From the NCBI GenBank assembly GCA_963825625.1, contig CAWGUF010000036.1, forward strand, positions 62,001 to 126,000: DNA of 64,000 bases. Direction: 5' to 3'. This document shows, one piece after another, positions 50,050-59,267 of the stretch (within the stretch, counting starts at the first letter, position 1; each line of letters starts with the position of its first letter). A program made the position numbers and the translations under genes. Below the pieces are notes generated by a model. The model was not told where the DNA came from, made no database searches, and was given only the letters and a program-made list of their open reading frames with translations. Source of the stretch: CAMDPA01 sp963825625 (GTDB taxonomy: Bacteria > Pseudomonadota > Alphaproteobacteria > Rhizobiales > Hyphomicrobiaceae).

Positions 50050-51230
50050 TCAGGAGCCCGCGGTATCACCATCGTTATTCTCAGCCTCCAGTCCCAGCTC
50101 TCGCAGCACCTCTTGGGTATGCTCACCGAGCATCGGGGGGGCTTTCATCGGCTGGTCGGATCTGCTGGCGTCGTACCAGATCGGGCGCATGATCGTGCGC
50201 AGTTCTCCCTTCACCGGATGGACCAGCGTCTGGAAAGAGCCGAGGTGCTTGACCTGATCGTCCTCGCCGACCTGTGTGACATCGAGGATGGGGGCGAATG
50301 GAACGTCGGCCGCCTCCAACCGCTGCATCCAGTGCTCTCGAGGCTTGGTGGCGATAATTTTCCCGGCGGTCTCGGCGATAAGATCGTAGTGCTCGATGCG
50401 CAGCATGCGTGTCTCGACACGCGGATCCTTGGCAAGCTCGTGCAGCCCTATGGCTTCGACAAACCCCTCCCAGAACTGGGGTTGAGAGGAGAGATGGGCG
50501 CACAGCAGCGTGCCGTCGCCGCACGTGAACGCATAGGATTGGGAATTCTTGGCCCGGATATAGGGGTCGGAGACGAGGCCGAGATGGTCGTAGTAGCCGA
50601 ACGGGTCGGGCATGAATGCGAGGGTGGCATCCAGCATGTTTATATCGACCTTGCGGATTTTGCCCGTGCGCTCGCGTTCCAGCAAGGCGGAGAGGATGCC
50701 GGATACGGCATAGGTGCCCGATACGTTGTCGGCGATGGTGGGGCCGGTAATTCTCGGGTTTGCCGGGTCGACGAACAGGCTCGACATGCCCGATAGCGCT
50801 TGGGAGACCGCGTCATAGGCTGGTCGCTGCGCATAAGGGCCATCCGGGCCGAAGCCGGAAATCGAGCAATGAATAATGCGGGGATTGATCTGGCTGATGC
50901 GCTCTTGTGTCGTAGCCGAGACGGTCGAGGACGCCGGGCCGGAAGTTCTCCAGTAACACATCGCTGCGCTGAAGCAGGCGATCCAGCGCAGTTTTGCCGA
51001 GGGGCGAGCGCAGGTCGACGGCGATGCCTCTCTTGTTGCGATTATAGGAGCAGAAATGGGCCGAGTAGTCGCGGCTCGGGCCGAAGCTGCGAAACGGGTC
51101 GCCGCAGCTTCGGGTTCTCGACCTTGATGACGTCAGCCCCCATGTCGCCGAGCATCATGCCGGCGGAGGAGGCCGTGATCATGGTAGAGAGTTCGACCAC
51201 ACGAATGCCGGTAAGGGGACCATTTGCCAT
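50050..51230 (-). pseudogene. CaiB/BaiF-family CoA-transferase, frameshifted
   Basis: Corrected, this encodes about 390 residues of a family III CoA-transferase, which moves CoA between carboxylic acids. The N-terminal frame has GPLTGIRVVELSTMITASSA and GDMGADVIKVENPKLR with the catalytic-Asp region downstream. A shift near 51100 leads to RSFGPSRDYSAHFCSYNRNK and SDVLLENFRPGVLDRLGYD, and another near 50910 to RISQINPRIIHCSISGFGPD, which runs to the end. The last 300 residues are intact. Corrected reading has no stops. It lies beside a hydroxycinnamoyl-CoA hydratase-lyase gene and may activate its substrate. Confidence 0.78.
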
Positions 51231-51342
51231 CGGTCGAAAAAGGCTCCGTCATTTCGTTGCAGCAGCGGGGGAGGGGGACCGGGCAGCGGCCATCGCCTAT
51301 TGGGTGACGACAGCCGAGCAGCGCTCCCCCTCCGTGCGGGAG

Positions 51343-52203
51343 CTATTTCTTCTTGCTCTCGTCAGCGATCAGTGTGCCGAGCTTGAACGGTGAGTAGACC
51401 GGCTTGTAGCTCTTCTTGTCGAGGAATTGCGACAGACCCGTCTCGTAGCGACTTCTCCTTGTCGCCGACCTTGATCGCCCTGCCCTTCTCGGCGAGGTAG
51501 TCGTAGGCCTGTCCGAAGTCCATCGATGCGGACGTGGCGGATCGCCTGCTTGGTCGCACGCAGCACGCGCGGGCTCTTCGCCATCAGCTTCTGGGCGAGT
51601 TCCTCGGTGTACTCGACCAGCTTGTCCTTCGGTACGGCCTTGTTGATGAAGCCGACGCGCTCGGCCTCCTTGCCGTCGAATGGCTCGCCGAGGCAGGCAT
51701 ACCAGAGTGCATGGCGGTAGAGCACGGCGTCGGCGACGACCTTGGAGACCAGCGCGCCCGGCAGGATGCCCCAGTTGACCTCCGACAGCGAGAACGTGGC
51801 ATCCTCGGCCGCGACGGCGAAGTCCGTCGCCAGCAGCTGCATGAAGGCGCCGCCGACGCAGAAGCCCTCGATCATGCAGATCGTCGGCTTGTCGTACATG
51901 TACAGCCGCTCCCAGCGCCAGCGGTTGGCTTCCTCGCGCGCCTTACGGCCTGCCGCGCGGATTGTTCTCGTTGGCGCGGAAGAACTCCTTCAGGTCCTGT
52001 CCGGCCGAGAAGTTGCCTCCCGCGCCGCGAATGACGACGCACCTTGGTAGTCCGGCTCGTCCTCGAGCCAGGCCAGCGCGTGGTCCATCTCCTCGTGCAG
52101 CGCCGGGCTCATGGCGTTGCGCTTTTCTGGGCGGTTCAAGCGTCACCCAGCTGATGCCGTCGTGGGTGTCGATCTTGATGTTCTTGTATTTCTTCTCTGC
52201 CAT
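51343..52203 (-). pseudogene. hydroxycinnamoyl-CoA hydratase-lyase-like crotonase, frameshifted
   Basis: Corrected, this is a crotonase-fold protein of about 285 residues. It resembles p-hydroxycinnamoyl-CoA hydratase/lyase (HCHL), which converts feruloyl- or coumaroyl-CoA to an aromatic aldehyde and acetyl-CoA. Blocks are MAEKKYKNIKIDTHDGISWV, GAGGNFSAGQDLKEFFRANE (first oxyanion region), ICMIEGFCVGGAFMQLLATD (second), EDATFSLSEVNWGILPGALV with the HCHL-type Glu, QAYDYLAEKGRAIKVGDKEK and SQFLDKKSYKPVYSPFKLGT. About five indels, near 52125, 52060, 52035, 51960 and 51530-51440, break it. In one case a single extra T turns LNRPEKRNAM into another frame. Confidence 0.75.
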
Positions 52204-52289
52204 GTTGAGCGTTCCTCTTGGCGCGGATTGGTGAGCTTTGCTTCCAATGGGGCAGTTTAGAGTGGGCTTTGCCGGAACGGAACCCTGTT

Positions 52290-53375
52290 TCAAGCGTCCC
52301 CGCCCTGCAGGCGGCGGGTACGATCGTCTTTGCGGCTCTTGCTACGGGCAGAACCGGTCTCCAGCATCTTCTGGACGAGGCCGGTGTGGCTATAGAACGC
52401 TCCCCGGCGGACCCGATCCGGATCGTAGTCGACGATCCGCGCCGAACCGGGCCAGCGATGGTTGCCGGCCAGGGCGGCAACGATCGCGCGCTCGCGCTCC
52501 AACACGGCGGGCAGCTTCAGCTCGATCAACCTGTACAGATCGGCGACAGTTGCAACGCCGCTCGCCAGGAGCAGGTCGAGCAGGCGCGAATAGGGTTCGT
52601 CTTCGCTGCGGTTGACCGGGGGCAGGCGATCATCGAGCACTTTGCGCAGAATATCGACGTCGAGGCGGAAGTCGCCGGGCGAGGCGGCGGCGTCGGCGAC
52701 GTATTCCTCGCGCTCCTCCAGCACGCGGTCGAGCTCCAGATCGACGGTTTCCAGAAGTGCGGAGACACGCTGAATGGCCCGGCGCAGGGGCTTGGGCACG
52801 CCTTCTTCGCGCTTATACTGAAGATCATGGGAGGCGGCGGCCCAGATGTGCTGGGCGAGCGTGCGCACCTGCAGCTCCGCGCGCAGGCATTCGGACTTGG
52901 CTGCGTCGGCAGCCGGCATGTAGGGATCACAAGCGAGAATGCAGTGTGCGGATTGATAGCCGAAGGCGTCATCGTCGCGGTCCATGCCCTTCAATTCCTC
53001 GCGCTCGATCTGGAATTCGCGGCGCAGCAGATCGAGCGTGCGTTCGATGTCGCGGCGGTACAGCACGATGACGCGGATGCCGACAAGATCGGTGAGGTGG
53101 AAGATCGACTTTCTCGTTGCGTCCTGCCGGATCAGCTTGGCGGCGGTGGAGGGCAGCGACTTGACGCGCGCCTCGATCGGCGCACCAAGGACGATGTCCT
53201 CGGCTGCCAGCAACAGCCCGACCTCCTGGCGCAGGCGCTCGCAGACCTGGCTCAAGGGGACCAGATTGCTGGCGTGCTCTTTACAGATGCGGTTGTCGAT
53301 CGGGGTTGGCTCGGCGCCGCGCGGTACGGTGGCGACACGAAGGATCGCCTTCTGCCTGGCAGCTTTGACGCGCAT
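52290..53375 (-). CDS. RelA/SpoT-domain protein, stand-alone alarmone-synthetase-like
   Basis: This 361-residue soluble protein has a RelA/SpoT nucleotidyltransferase domain (residues about 60-200) without HD hydrolase, TGS or ACT domains. Motifs are EARVKSLPSTAAKLIR (ATP-binding basic strip), FHLTDLVGIRVIVLYRRDIE (metal Asp), DAFGYQSAHCIL (matches the GYxSxH loop) and RAELQVRTLAQHIWAAASHD with the catalytic Glu, then LQYK. These residues suggest (p)ppGpp synthesis. The C-terminal 160 residues are helical and unlike the short SAS tail. It stands between the hydratase-lyase and a glyoxalase gene. Confidence 0.85.
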   Translation of the reverse strand: MRVKAARQKAILRVATVPRGAEPTPIDNRICKEHASNLVPLSQVCERLRQEVGLLLAAEDIVLGAPIEARVKSLPSTAAKLIRQDATRKSIFHLTDLVGIRVIVLYRRDIERTLDLLRREFQIEREELKGMDRDDDAFGYQSAHCILACDPYMPAADAAKSECLRAELQVRTLAQHIWAAASHDLQYKREEGVPKPLRRAIQRVSALLETVDLELDRVLEEREEYVADAAASPGDFRLDVDILRKVLDDRLPPVNRSEDEPYSRLLDLLLASGVATVADLYRLIELKLPAVLERERAIVAALAGNHRWPGSARIVDYDPDRVRRGAFYSHTGLVQKMLETGSARSKSRKDDRTRRLQGGDA

Positions 53376-53514
53376 GGGTCGCTCCCCGGTCTGTGAACCG
53401 TCGCAGCAGAATGCACGGGCGGATCGCCGGCTGCAAGCCGATGCATAGACGAAGCATTGGAGCGAATGAGTGGGCCGGCGGCAGGTGCGGGTCGACTGGC
53501 TCTGGGAGGGGGGA

Positions 53515-53886
53515 TCAGGCGTTCTGAAAGAACGTCAGCTTGTTGGCGAAAGGGTCGGCAAGGGTGACCTCATAGGTGCCCCAAGGCGTCTTGTCTTGCG
53601 GGACGGAGGGCTTGGCGTAGCGATAGGCTTGGGCGGTCAGTTCCCGGCAAAATGCATTGACGTCATCGCACTCGATGCGGACGTGCGCGCCCGGGCAAGC
53701 ATCGCCATGGTGCTCTGAGAGGTGGAGGAAGCAGTTGCCGTGCTGTAGCCCCATGTAGAGCGGGAAGTCGTCGCCGAAGCGGTGCTCGAAGCCGACCGTG
53801 AAGCCGAGGAAGTCGACGTAGAACTCGCGTGCCTTGGCCTCGTCGAATATACGCAGGACGGGAGTTGTGCGGCCGAATCTGCTCAC
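53515..53886 (-). CDS. glyoxalase/bleomycin-resistance family protein
   Basis: This 123-residue VOC-fold protein starts MSRFGRTTPVLRIFDEAKAR with EFYVDFLGFTVGFEHRF, and ends WGTYEVTLADPFANKLTFFQ. That pattern fits the small bleomycin-resistance-like subfamily, which binds drugs or acts as a lyase after dimerisation. FLHLSEHHGDACPGAHV supplies possible metal ligands. The gene is 47 bases upstream of the TRAP permease stop. Real substrate unknown. Confidence 0.85.
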   Translation of the reverse strand: MSRFGRTTPVLRIFDEAKAREFYVDFLGFTVGFEHRFGDDFPLYMGLQHGNCFLHLSEHHGDACPGAHVRIECDDVNAFCRELTAQAYRYAKPSVPQDKTPWGTYEVTLADPFANKLTFFQNA

Positions 53887-53933
53887 TTGGCTTACTCAGT
53901 TCAGGTGCTGCGGCAATGCACGCGCGTCATCTC

Positions 53934-55865
53934 TCACTCGCCGGCGCGGGGGGCTCCGGCCAGTGTCGGCGTCTTCTCGGGGACGTTCGCAAACTTGGCG
54001 CGCAGTAGGCGGCTGGAAATGAACGCGAGGACCGCGCCGGCTAACGCCGTTGCAATCGCATACTGGTCATGTGCACCGAACCAAACCGTGGCGCCGCCTA
54101 CGGCGATGGCACATATCATCAGCGCGAAGCCGAGCAGCTTACCCGTCGCGGCCTTGTCCTCGAACCGGGTGCCGGCTTGTGCCAGCAATACCGCGGCCAC
54201 CAGCACCGTTGAGATCACAAGCAGGATCTCGTCCCAGGTTCCTTCCATCAGCAATGCGGGATTGTAGACCCACAGGAATGGCAGGAGATAAGCGGGTGCG
54301 GCGAGGCGCATGCCGATCACGCCTGTGCGCCACATGTCGGCGTTGGCAAGACCGGCGGCAACCATGCTGGCGACCGCAACCGGTGGCGTCAGCATGCTGA
54401 GCAGTCCGAAATAGAACAGGAACATGTGCGCCGCGATCGGTACGACCTTCATGTCGACGATGGCGGGTGCGATCACTGTCGCAAGGACTATGTAGACCGC
54501 GGCGGTCGGCATGCCCATGCCGAGGATGATCGCGATCAGTGCTGTCAGCAGCAGCATCACGATGAGACCGCGCGTGTTGCCGATCTCGGTCAGAAGCAGA
54601 GACAGCTGGAATGCAAGGCCAGTGGAATTAAGCACCCCGATTACCACGCCGGCGCCGCCAGCGATCAGGATCAGGGGCAACAGGCTTTCGCCGCTGCCGA
54701 GGAAGTAGTCGCGCCATTCGGCGAGCGTAGGTAGTCGGCGCAGCATCATGATTGCGAGAAGGAACAGCGCAGCGGCGGCATAGAGAGCGGATTTGCCTGG
54801 ATTATAGCCGAGATGGAAGAGGAAATAGATGAGAACCGCGAATGGGACGAGATATATCCAGCCAGCCCACATCACGGCACCGAATTTCGGCAACTCCGCC
54901 CGCGGCAGGCCGACCAGCCCATACCGTCGCGCAACCGCATCGACCTGCATGAACAGTACCAGGTAATAGAGAATTGCGGGCGCTGCTGCCGCGATGACGA
55001 CGTCAGTGTACGATATTTCGAGGAATTCCGCGATGATGAAGGCCGTCGCTCCCATGACGGGTGGGGCGATCTGGCCGCCGTTCGATGCCACGGCCTCGAT
55101 CGCGGCGGCATGGTGCGGCTGGAATCCGGTCCGCTTCATAAGCGGAATCGTAACGATGCCAGTCGACATGATGTTGCCGACGGTCGAGCCGGAGATCGAT
55201 CCGAATGCGGAGGAGGCAACAACCGCGACCTTGGCCGGTCCGCCGCGGCGGTGTCCCATCAGCGACAGCGAGACGTCGGTGAAGAAGCGGGTGGCGCCCG
55301 ATACCTCCATCACTTTGCCGAGGATGACGAATGCCAGCACCATTTCGGCGACAACGCGTAGAACGAGGCCGGGAATGCCGTTGTTGTCGGCATAGAGGAA
55401 CAGCGTAAGCTTCGTCAGCGCGAAGACTTCCGCCGTCATCGGCGCGGGCAGATTGTCGCCGAAGATGGCATAGAGGATCATGCACCACACCAGAATGGTG
55501 ATGGCGTTGCCGGTGGCCTTGCGCATCGCCTCCATCATCGTGAGGATCGCGATGACGCCGGGCACCCATTTGTCCGGCGTGCGATCGGCCATGCCGACCA
55601 CCCAGGCCTCGAAATTGTAAGACATCCAGGCCCACGACAGGAGGCCGGCAAGTGCCAGAATGAGGTCCAGAAACCCGGCCTTCTCGCGATAGGGATAGCG
55701 CAGCAGGGCGCTGGCAATCGAAAGCCCCAATGTGATGCCGAGCACCTGCTGGAACGTGAACGCATAGCCGATGTAGTCAGGCAGCGACAGGATCCAGCCG
55801 ACGCCGATCACCGGCAGTAGGAAAAGGCACACTGCGAGTACGGCCTGGGCCAGCGCATTACCCAT
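53934..55865 (-). CDS. TRAP transporter fused 4TM/12TM permease
   Basis: This 643-residue membrane protein combines the small DctQ-like and large DctM-like TRAP subunits, the form that works with TAXI-type receptors. The DctM part has FGSISGSTVGNIMSTGIVTI, ASNGGQIAPPVMGATAFIIA and GMGMPTAAVYIVLATVIAPA. The hydrophilic C-terminus ends GAPRAGE. It imports a small organic acid or amino acid using an ion gradient. The receptor gene lies 131 bases upstream on the same strand. Confidence 0.94.
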   Translation of the reverse strand: MGNALAQAVLAVCLFLLPVIGVGWILSLPDYIGYAFTFQQVLGITLGLSIASALLRYPYREKAGFLDLILALAGLLSWAWMSYNFEAWVVGMADRTPDKWVPGVIAILTMMEAMRKATGNAITILVWCMILYAIFGDNLPAPMTAEVFALTKLTLFLYADNNGIPGLVLRVVAEMVLAFVILGKVMEVSGATRFFTDVSLSLMGHRRGGPAKVAVVASSAFGSISGSTVGNIMSTGIVTIPLMKRTGFQPHHAAAIEAVASNGGQIAPPVMGATAFIIAEFLEISYTDVVIAAAAPAILYYLVLFMQVDAVARRYGLVGLPRAELPKFGAVMWAGWIYLVPFAVLIYFLFHLGYNPGKSALYAAAALFLLAIMMLRRLPTLAEWRDYFLGSGESLLPLILIAGGAGVVIGVLNSTGLAFQLSLLLTEIGNTRGLIVMLLLTALIAIILGMGMPTAAVYIVLATVIAPAIVDMKVVPIAAHMFLFYFGLLSMLTPPVAVASMVAAGLANADMWRTGVIGMRLAAPAYLLPFLWVYNPALLMEGTWDEILLVISTVLVAAVLLAQAGTRFEDKAATGKLLGFALMICAIAVGGATVWFGAHDQYAIATALAGAVLAFISSRLLRAKFANVPEKTPTLAGAPRAGE

Positions 55866-55996
55866 CAGAGGAACCTCGAAGAAATGCTGCCGGTAAAGCC
55901 GGAAAGCCGCTGTCTTCTAGCAGGCAGTTGGCTGATTCGTCGAAACAGAGGCAAGGCGGAGCGATGCCCAGATTGGGGGCACCGCTCGCATCAGCG

Positions 55997-57019
55997 TTAC
56001 TTCAGGGTCGCTTCATGCTTGTCGTTCGCGGCGGTCCAGACACCAGCCTCTTTGTAGAATTTGACAGCGCCAGGGTGATAGGGAAGCACATTGGTTGGTG
56101 GGACCAGGTTCTTCTTGTCCATGGCGCGCAGCGGACCGTAATCCTTCTGCAGCTTTTCCCAATTCGTGAAAAGCGCTTTCGCGATCAGGTAGGCGTCGTC
56201 GTCTTTTACGGTGGCGCCGGCATTGATGTAGGTGTCAAATGCCGAGATCAGCTTTGGCGCATCCACCATCGGACGGGTCTTGGCTGGCGTGATCGTGTAG
56301 GCGTTAAGCCCCTTCATTTTGCTGCCGAGGAATTCACTGGTGTTGTTCTTGCCGAGCGGGAGCACGCGGATGCCGCCAGGGGTGGATGCGTGGGCCTTGA
56401 CGAGCTGGGGCATTCCCACTGCGACCGTAGCCGCATCGGCGCGTCCCTCAGTGACGGCGTTCAGGCCGGCGACCACGCCACCGGAGTCGACGCTTGTCAC
56501 ATCGGCTTCCGTCAGTCCGGCGGTCGCGAGCAAGGCCTTGTTGGCATTGTAGAGCGACACGTTGGTCTTGACGTTGACCATCACGCGCTTGCCTTTCAGG
56601 TCGTCCATCGACTTGATGTCCGACGAGCCCTTGACGATGAACGCATAGGGCAGGACCCAGACGCGGGAGATGACCCGCACCTTCGTATGCTTGTCCTTGT
56701 ACGGCGCCACGGCATCGCGCGCCATTGCGGAGTCGAGGGAGCTGTTGAGGCCCAATGTGATCTCGCCGCGCTCCAGAAGCGGAAGGTAGACGCTGGAGCC
56801 AGCGTGGGGCTGGGCGGTGGCACGAACCTTCAGGGATTGCTGGATGGTTTTGGCGAAGCCGCCTGCCAAGAGATAGTACGTAGAACCGGCGGGGTTCGAG
56901 CCGATGGTGATGCTCTTGAGCGTTGATTGCTGGGCAAGTGCCTGTCCTGCAAAGGCAAAAGCGGCCAAGCCGACGGCACCTGCGACTGCTGAGACTCGAG
57001 CTTTGCGCTGCATCCTCAT
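55997..57019 (-). CDS. TAXI-family TRAP transporter solute receptor
   Basis: This 340-residue periplasmic receptor has a signal peptide (MRMQRKARVSAVAGAVGLAA ... GQALA, about 30 residues). Then come SITIGSNPAGSTYYLLAGGF, the TAXI start, and RATAQPHAGSSVYLPLLERG. DLKGKRVMVNVKTNVSLYNA and NVLPYHPGAVKFYKEAGVW are other family blocks. It should hand its ligand to the fused TRAP permease. A purine-rich site precedes ATG 57019. Confidence 0.94.
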   Translation of the reverse strand: MRMQRKARVSAVAGAVGLAAFAFAGQALAQQSTLKSITIGSNPAGSTYYLLAGGFAKTIQQSLKVRATAQPHAGSSVYLPLLERGEITLGLNSSLDSAMARDAVAPYKDKHTKVRVISRVWVLPYAFIVKGSSDIKSMDDLKGKRVMVNVKTNVSLYNANKALLATAGLTEADVTSVDSGGVVAGLNAVTEGRADAATVAVGMPQLVKAHASTPGGIRVLPLGKNNTSEFLGSKMKGLNAYTITPAKTRPMVDAPKLISAFDTYINAGATVKDDDAYLIAKALFTNWEKLQKDYGPLRAMDKKNLVPPTNVLPYHPGAVKFYKEAGVWTAANDKHEATLK

Positions 57020-57389
57020 TACCTCCCTTGGATCGTTTCATTGTTACCCGGCCGCTCCAAGCGTCTGCTTGGCGTCGGCCCGTTAGGGGTGAGGCTACCA
57101 AGCCTGATTAATGCACGCAACCTTCGCCTGACCTCCGCCAGAGCTTCCGTCAGACATTTGGCGCCGGACATTGGTGGCGAAAGAAGCGAGCCGGAAGGCC
57201 TTGCGCTACAGCGATAGGCCATAGCGAGAGGTCGCGCGAATGTGCAGGTGTCGGTGATTGCGGCGATGCTGTGCGTTGCGGCGCCAGCTTTGGTTTCGTC
57301 TGCAGCCATGAGTCGTGTAGAAGCGCTGTCGTGTGAGAGCGGTGGCAGTTGCGATTTAACGGCTGCCGGCAAACGAGGCGTAAATCCGC
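57020..57389. other. 370-base divergent spacer TAXI receptor / ABC ATPase
   Basis: No supported gene. A plus-strand reading from 57242 starts with a signal-like sequence (MQVSVIAAMLCVAAPALVSS) but soon runs out of frame through the ABC gene. It should hold the two divergent promoters, which I cannot place. Confidence 0.5.
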
Positions 57390-58316
57390 ATGGAACCGAT
57401 CATTACGATCTCTGGCCTGTCGAAGATCTACGATACCGGCTTTCAAGCATTGAAGAGCGTGGACCTGGCAATCCGGCGGGGGGAAATCTTCGCCCTTCTC
57501 GGTCCGAATGGGGCAGGCAAGACGACGCTGATCTCGATCATTTGCGGCATCGTGAAGCCCAGCAGCGGAACAGTCTGGGTGGATGGTCACGACATCGTCA
57601 GGGACTACCGCAGGACGCGGGCGATGATCGGGCTCGTGCCGCAGGAGTTGACGACGAATTCGTTCGAGACGGTTTGGGCCACTGTCAGCTTCAGTCGAGG
57701 GCTGTTCGGCAAGCCGCCTGCGCCGGCCCATATCGAAAAAGTGCTGAGGGACCTTTCGCTGTGGGAGAAGAAGGATGCGAAGATCATGACGCTGTCCGGC
57801 GGCATGAAGCGGCGCGTTCTGATCGCAAAGGCGCTGTCGCACGAGCCGCAGATCCTGTTCCTCGACGAGCCGACGGCGGGCGTGGATGTCGAGCTCAGGC
57901 AAGAGATGTGGGGCGTGGTCCGGGCGCTGAGCGCGTCCGGCGTGACGGTCATTCTCACGACGCATTACATCGAGGAAGCCGAGGAGATGGCGGATCGCGT
58001 CGGCATTATCTCCAAGGGCGAGCTGATCCTGGTGGAGGACAAAGCCCACCTGATGCGCAAGCTCGGACGAAAGGAGCTGAAGCTGGAGCTGGCCGAGCAG
58101 CTTTCCGAGATTCCGCCAGCGCTGGCCGCCTATTCACTCAGTCTGGGCCAGGGAGGCCGGGAGCTCGTCTATTCCTACGATACTCAAGGTGAGCGTACTG
58201 GTATCACACGACTGCTGCGCGATCTCGCCGAGGCGGGCATTCGGTTTCGGGATCTGCACACCTCGCAGAGCTCGCTGGAGGAGATCTTTGTCGACCTGGT
58301 GAGGCAGAGCAGATGA
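57390..58316 (+). CDS. ABC-2 type exporter ATPase (NodI/CcmA-like)
   Basis: This 308-residue nucleotide-binding protein powers an ABC-2 exporter. Walker A is GPNGAGKTTLISII, the signature LSGGMKRRVLIAKA, Walker B ILFLDEPTAGVDVELR and the switch His TTHYIEEAEEMADR. A C-terminal extension of about 80 residues ends SLEEIFVDLVRQSR, typical of drug, polysaccharide or Nod-factor exporters. Its TGA overlaps the permease ATG by 4 bases. Confidence 0.93.
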   Translation: MEPIITISGLSKIYDTGFQALKSVDLAIRRGEIFALLGPNGAGKTTLISIICGIVKPSSGTVWVDGHDIVRDYRRTRAMIGLVPQELTTNSFETVWATVSFSRGLFGKPPAPAHIEKVLRDLSLWEKKDAKIMTLSGGMKRRVLIAKALSHEPQILFLDEPTAGVDVELRQEMWGVVRALSASGVTVILTTHYIEEAEEMADRVGIISKGELILVEDKAHLMRKLGRKELKLELAEQLSEIPPALAAYSLSLGQGGRELVYSYDTQGERTGITRLLRDLAEAGIRFRDLHTSQSSLEEIFVDLVRQSR

Positions 58317-59074
58317 ACTGGCACGCAGTCAAAGCAATCTACGGTTTCGAGATGGCGCGCACGCGGCGAACGCTGCTGCAGTCCATCGTGTCGCCGGTGA
58401 TTTCGACATCGCTTTATTTCGTTGTGTTCGGCGCAGCCATCGGCTCGCGTATCCCCGACATCGACGGCGTCAGCTATGGCGCTTTCATCGTGCCCGGTCT
58501 CATCATGCTGATGCTGCTGACGCAGAGCGTATCGAACGCCTCGTTCGGCATCTATTTTCCGCGCTTTACCGGGACGGTCTACGAGCTGTTGTCGGCGCCG
58601 GTATCCTATCTCGAGATCGTGCTGGGGTATGTCGGCGCAGCGGCTACAAAGTCCGTGGCGCTGGGGCTGATCATACTGGGGACAGCGGCGTTGTTCGTCC
58701 CGATCAGGGTCGAGCACCCTGTTTTCATGGTCGCGTTTCTCATCCTGACCGCCGTTACCTTCAGTCTGCTCGGCTTCATCATCGGGATTTGGGCCGACGG
58801 CTTTGAAAAGCTGCAGTTCGTTCCGCTGCTGGTTATTACGCCTCTCACCTTTCTGGGGGGGACATTCTATTCCATCACCGCACTGCCGCCGCTGTGGCAG
58901 ACGATCAGCATGTTCAATCCCGTCGTTTATCTTCTCAGCGGGTTCCGTTGGAGCTTCTATGGGACCGCAGATGTTGGTGTCGGCGTGAGCCTGGGCATGA
59001 CGCTGGTTTTCCTTGCTGTCTGTCTCGCCGTCGTATGGTGGATGTTCAAGACCGGGTATCGGCTGAAGAGCTGA
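58313..59074 (+). CDS. ABC-2 type exporter permease (NodJ-like)
   Basis: This 253-residue membrane protein has six hydrophobic segments. It contains TSLYFVVFGAAIGSRIPDID, YGAFIVPGLIMLMLLTQSVS, LLSAPVSYLEIVLGYVGAAA and LGGTFYSITALPPLWQTISM, which match the YadH/NodJ/DrrB permease group. It pairs with the overlapping ATPase gene. The exported compound cannot be inferred from the neighbours. Confidence 0.92.
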   Translation: MNWHAVKAIYGFEMARTRRTLLQSIVSPVISTSLYFVVFGAAIGSRIPDIDGVSYGAFIVPGLIMLMLLTQSVSNASFGIYFPRFTGTVYELLSAPVSYLEIVLGYVGAAATKSVALGLIILGTAALFVPIRVEHPVFMVAFLILTAVTFSLLGFIIGIWADGFEKLQFVPLLVITPLTFLGGTFYSITALPPLWQTISMFNPVVYLLSGFRWSFYGTADVGVGVSLGMTLVFLAVCLAVVWWMFKTGYRLKS

Positions 59075-59133
59075 CGCGGCGACAGAACGACGCTGTTATT
59101 TCGGGGGCAGCGACGCGGGGACTGATGAGCCGC

Positions 59134-59158
59134 GGGGCCGGCGGAACGGGGCCGGCGG
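59134..59158. repeat. tandem 11-base GC repeat
   Basis: GGGGCCGGCGG occurs at 59134-59144 and 59148-59158 with AAC between, in the 193-base convergent spacer after the ABC permease. It may be a simple-sequence expansion or part of a terminator. Confidence 0.4.
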
Positions 59159-59267
59159 GCAGTGATCCTTGCCGCGCCGTGCGGTGTGACGCCGGTCGGG
59201 AGGTCGTGATTGCAGGTTGCGAACGTCCCGCAGTAATGGGGCCTGCGAAAGGTCAGCGTGCTGCGTC

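Noticed and set aside
57019..57372. Minus-strand ORF and a plus-strand signal-peptide-like start in the TAXI/ABC spacer
   Set aside because: The plus reading runs out of frame into the ABC ATPase, and the minus one extends the TAXI spacer without homology; neither has conserved content.
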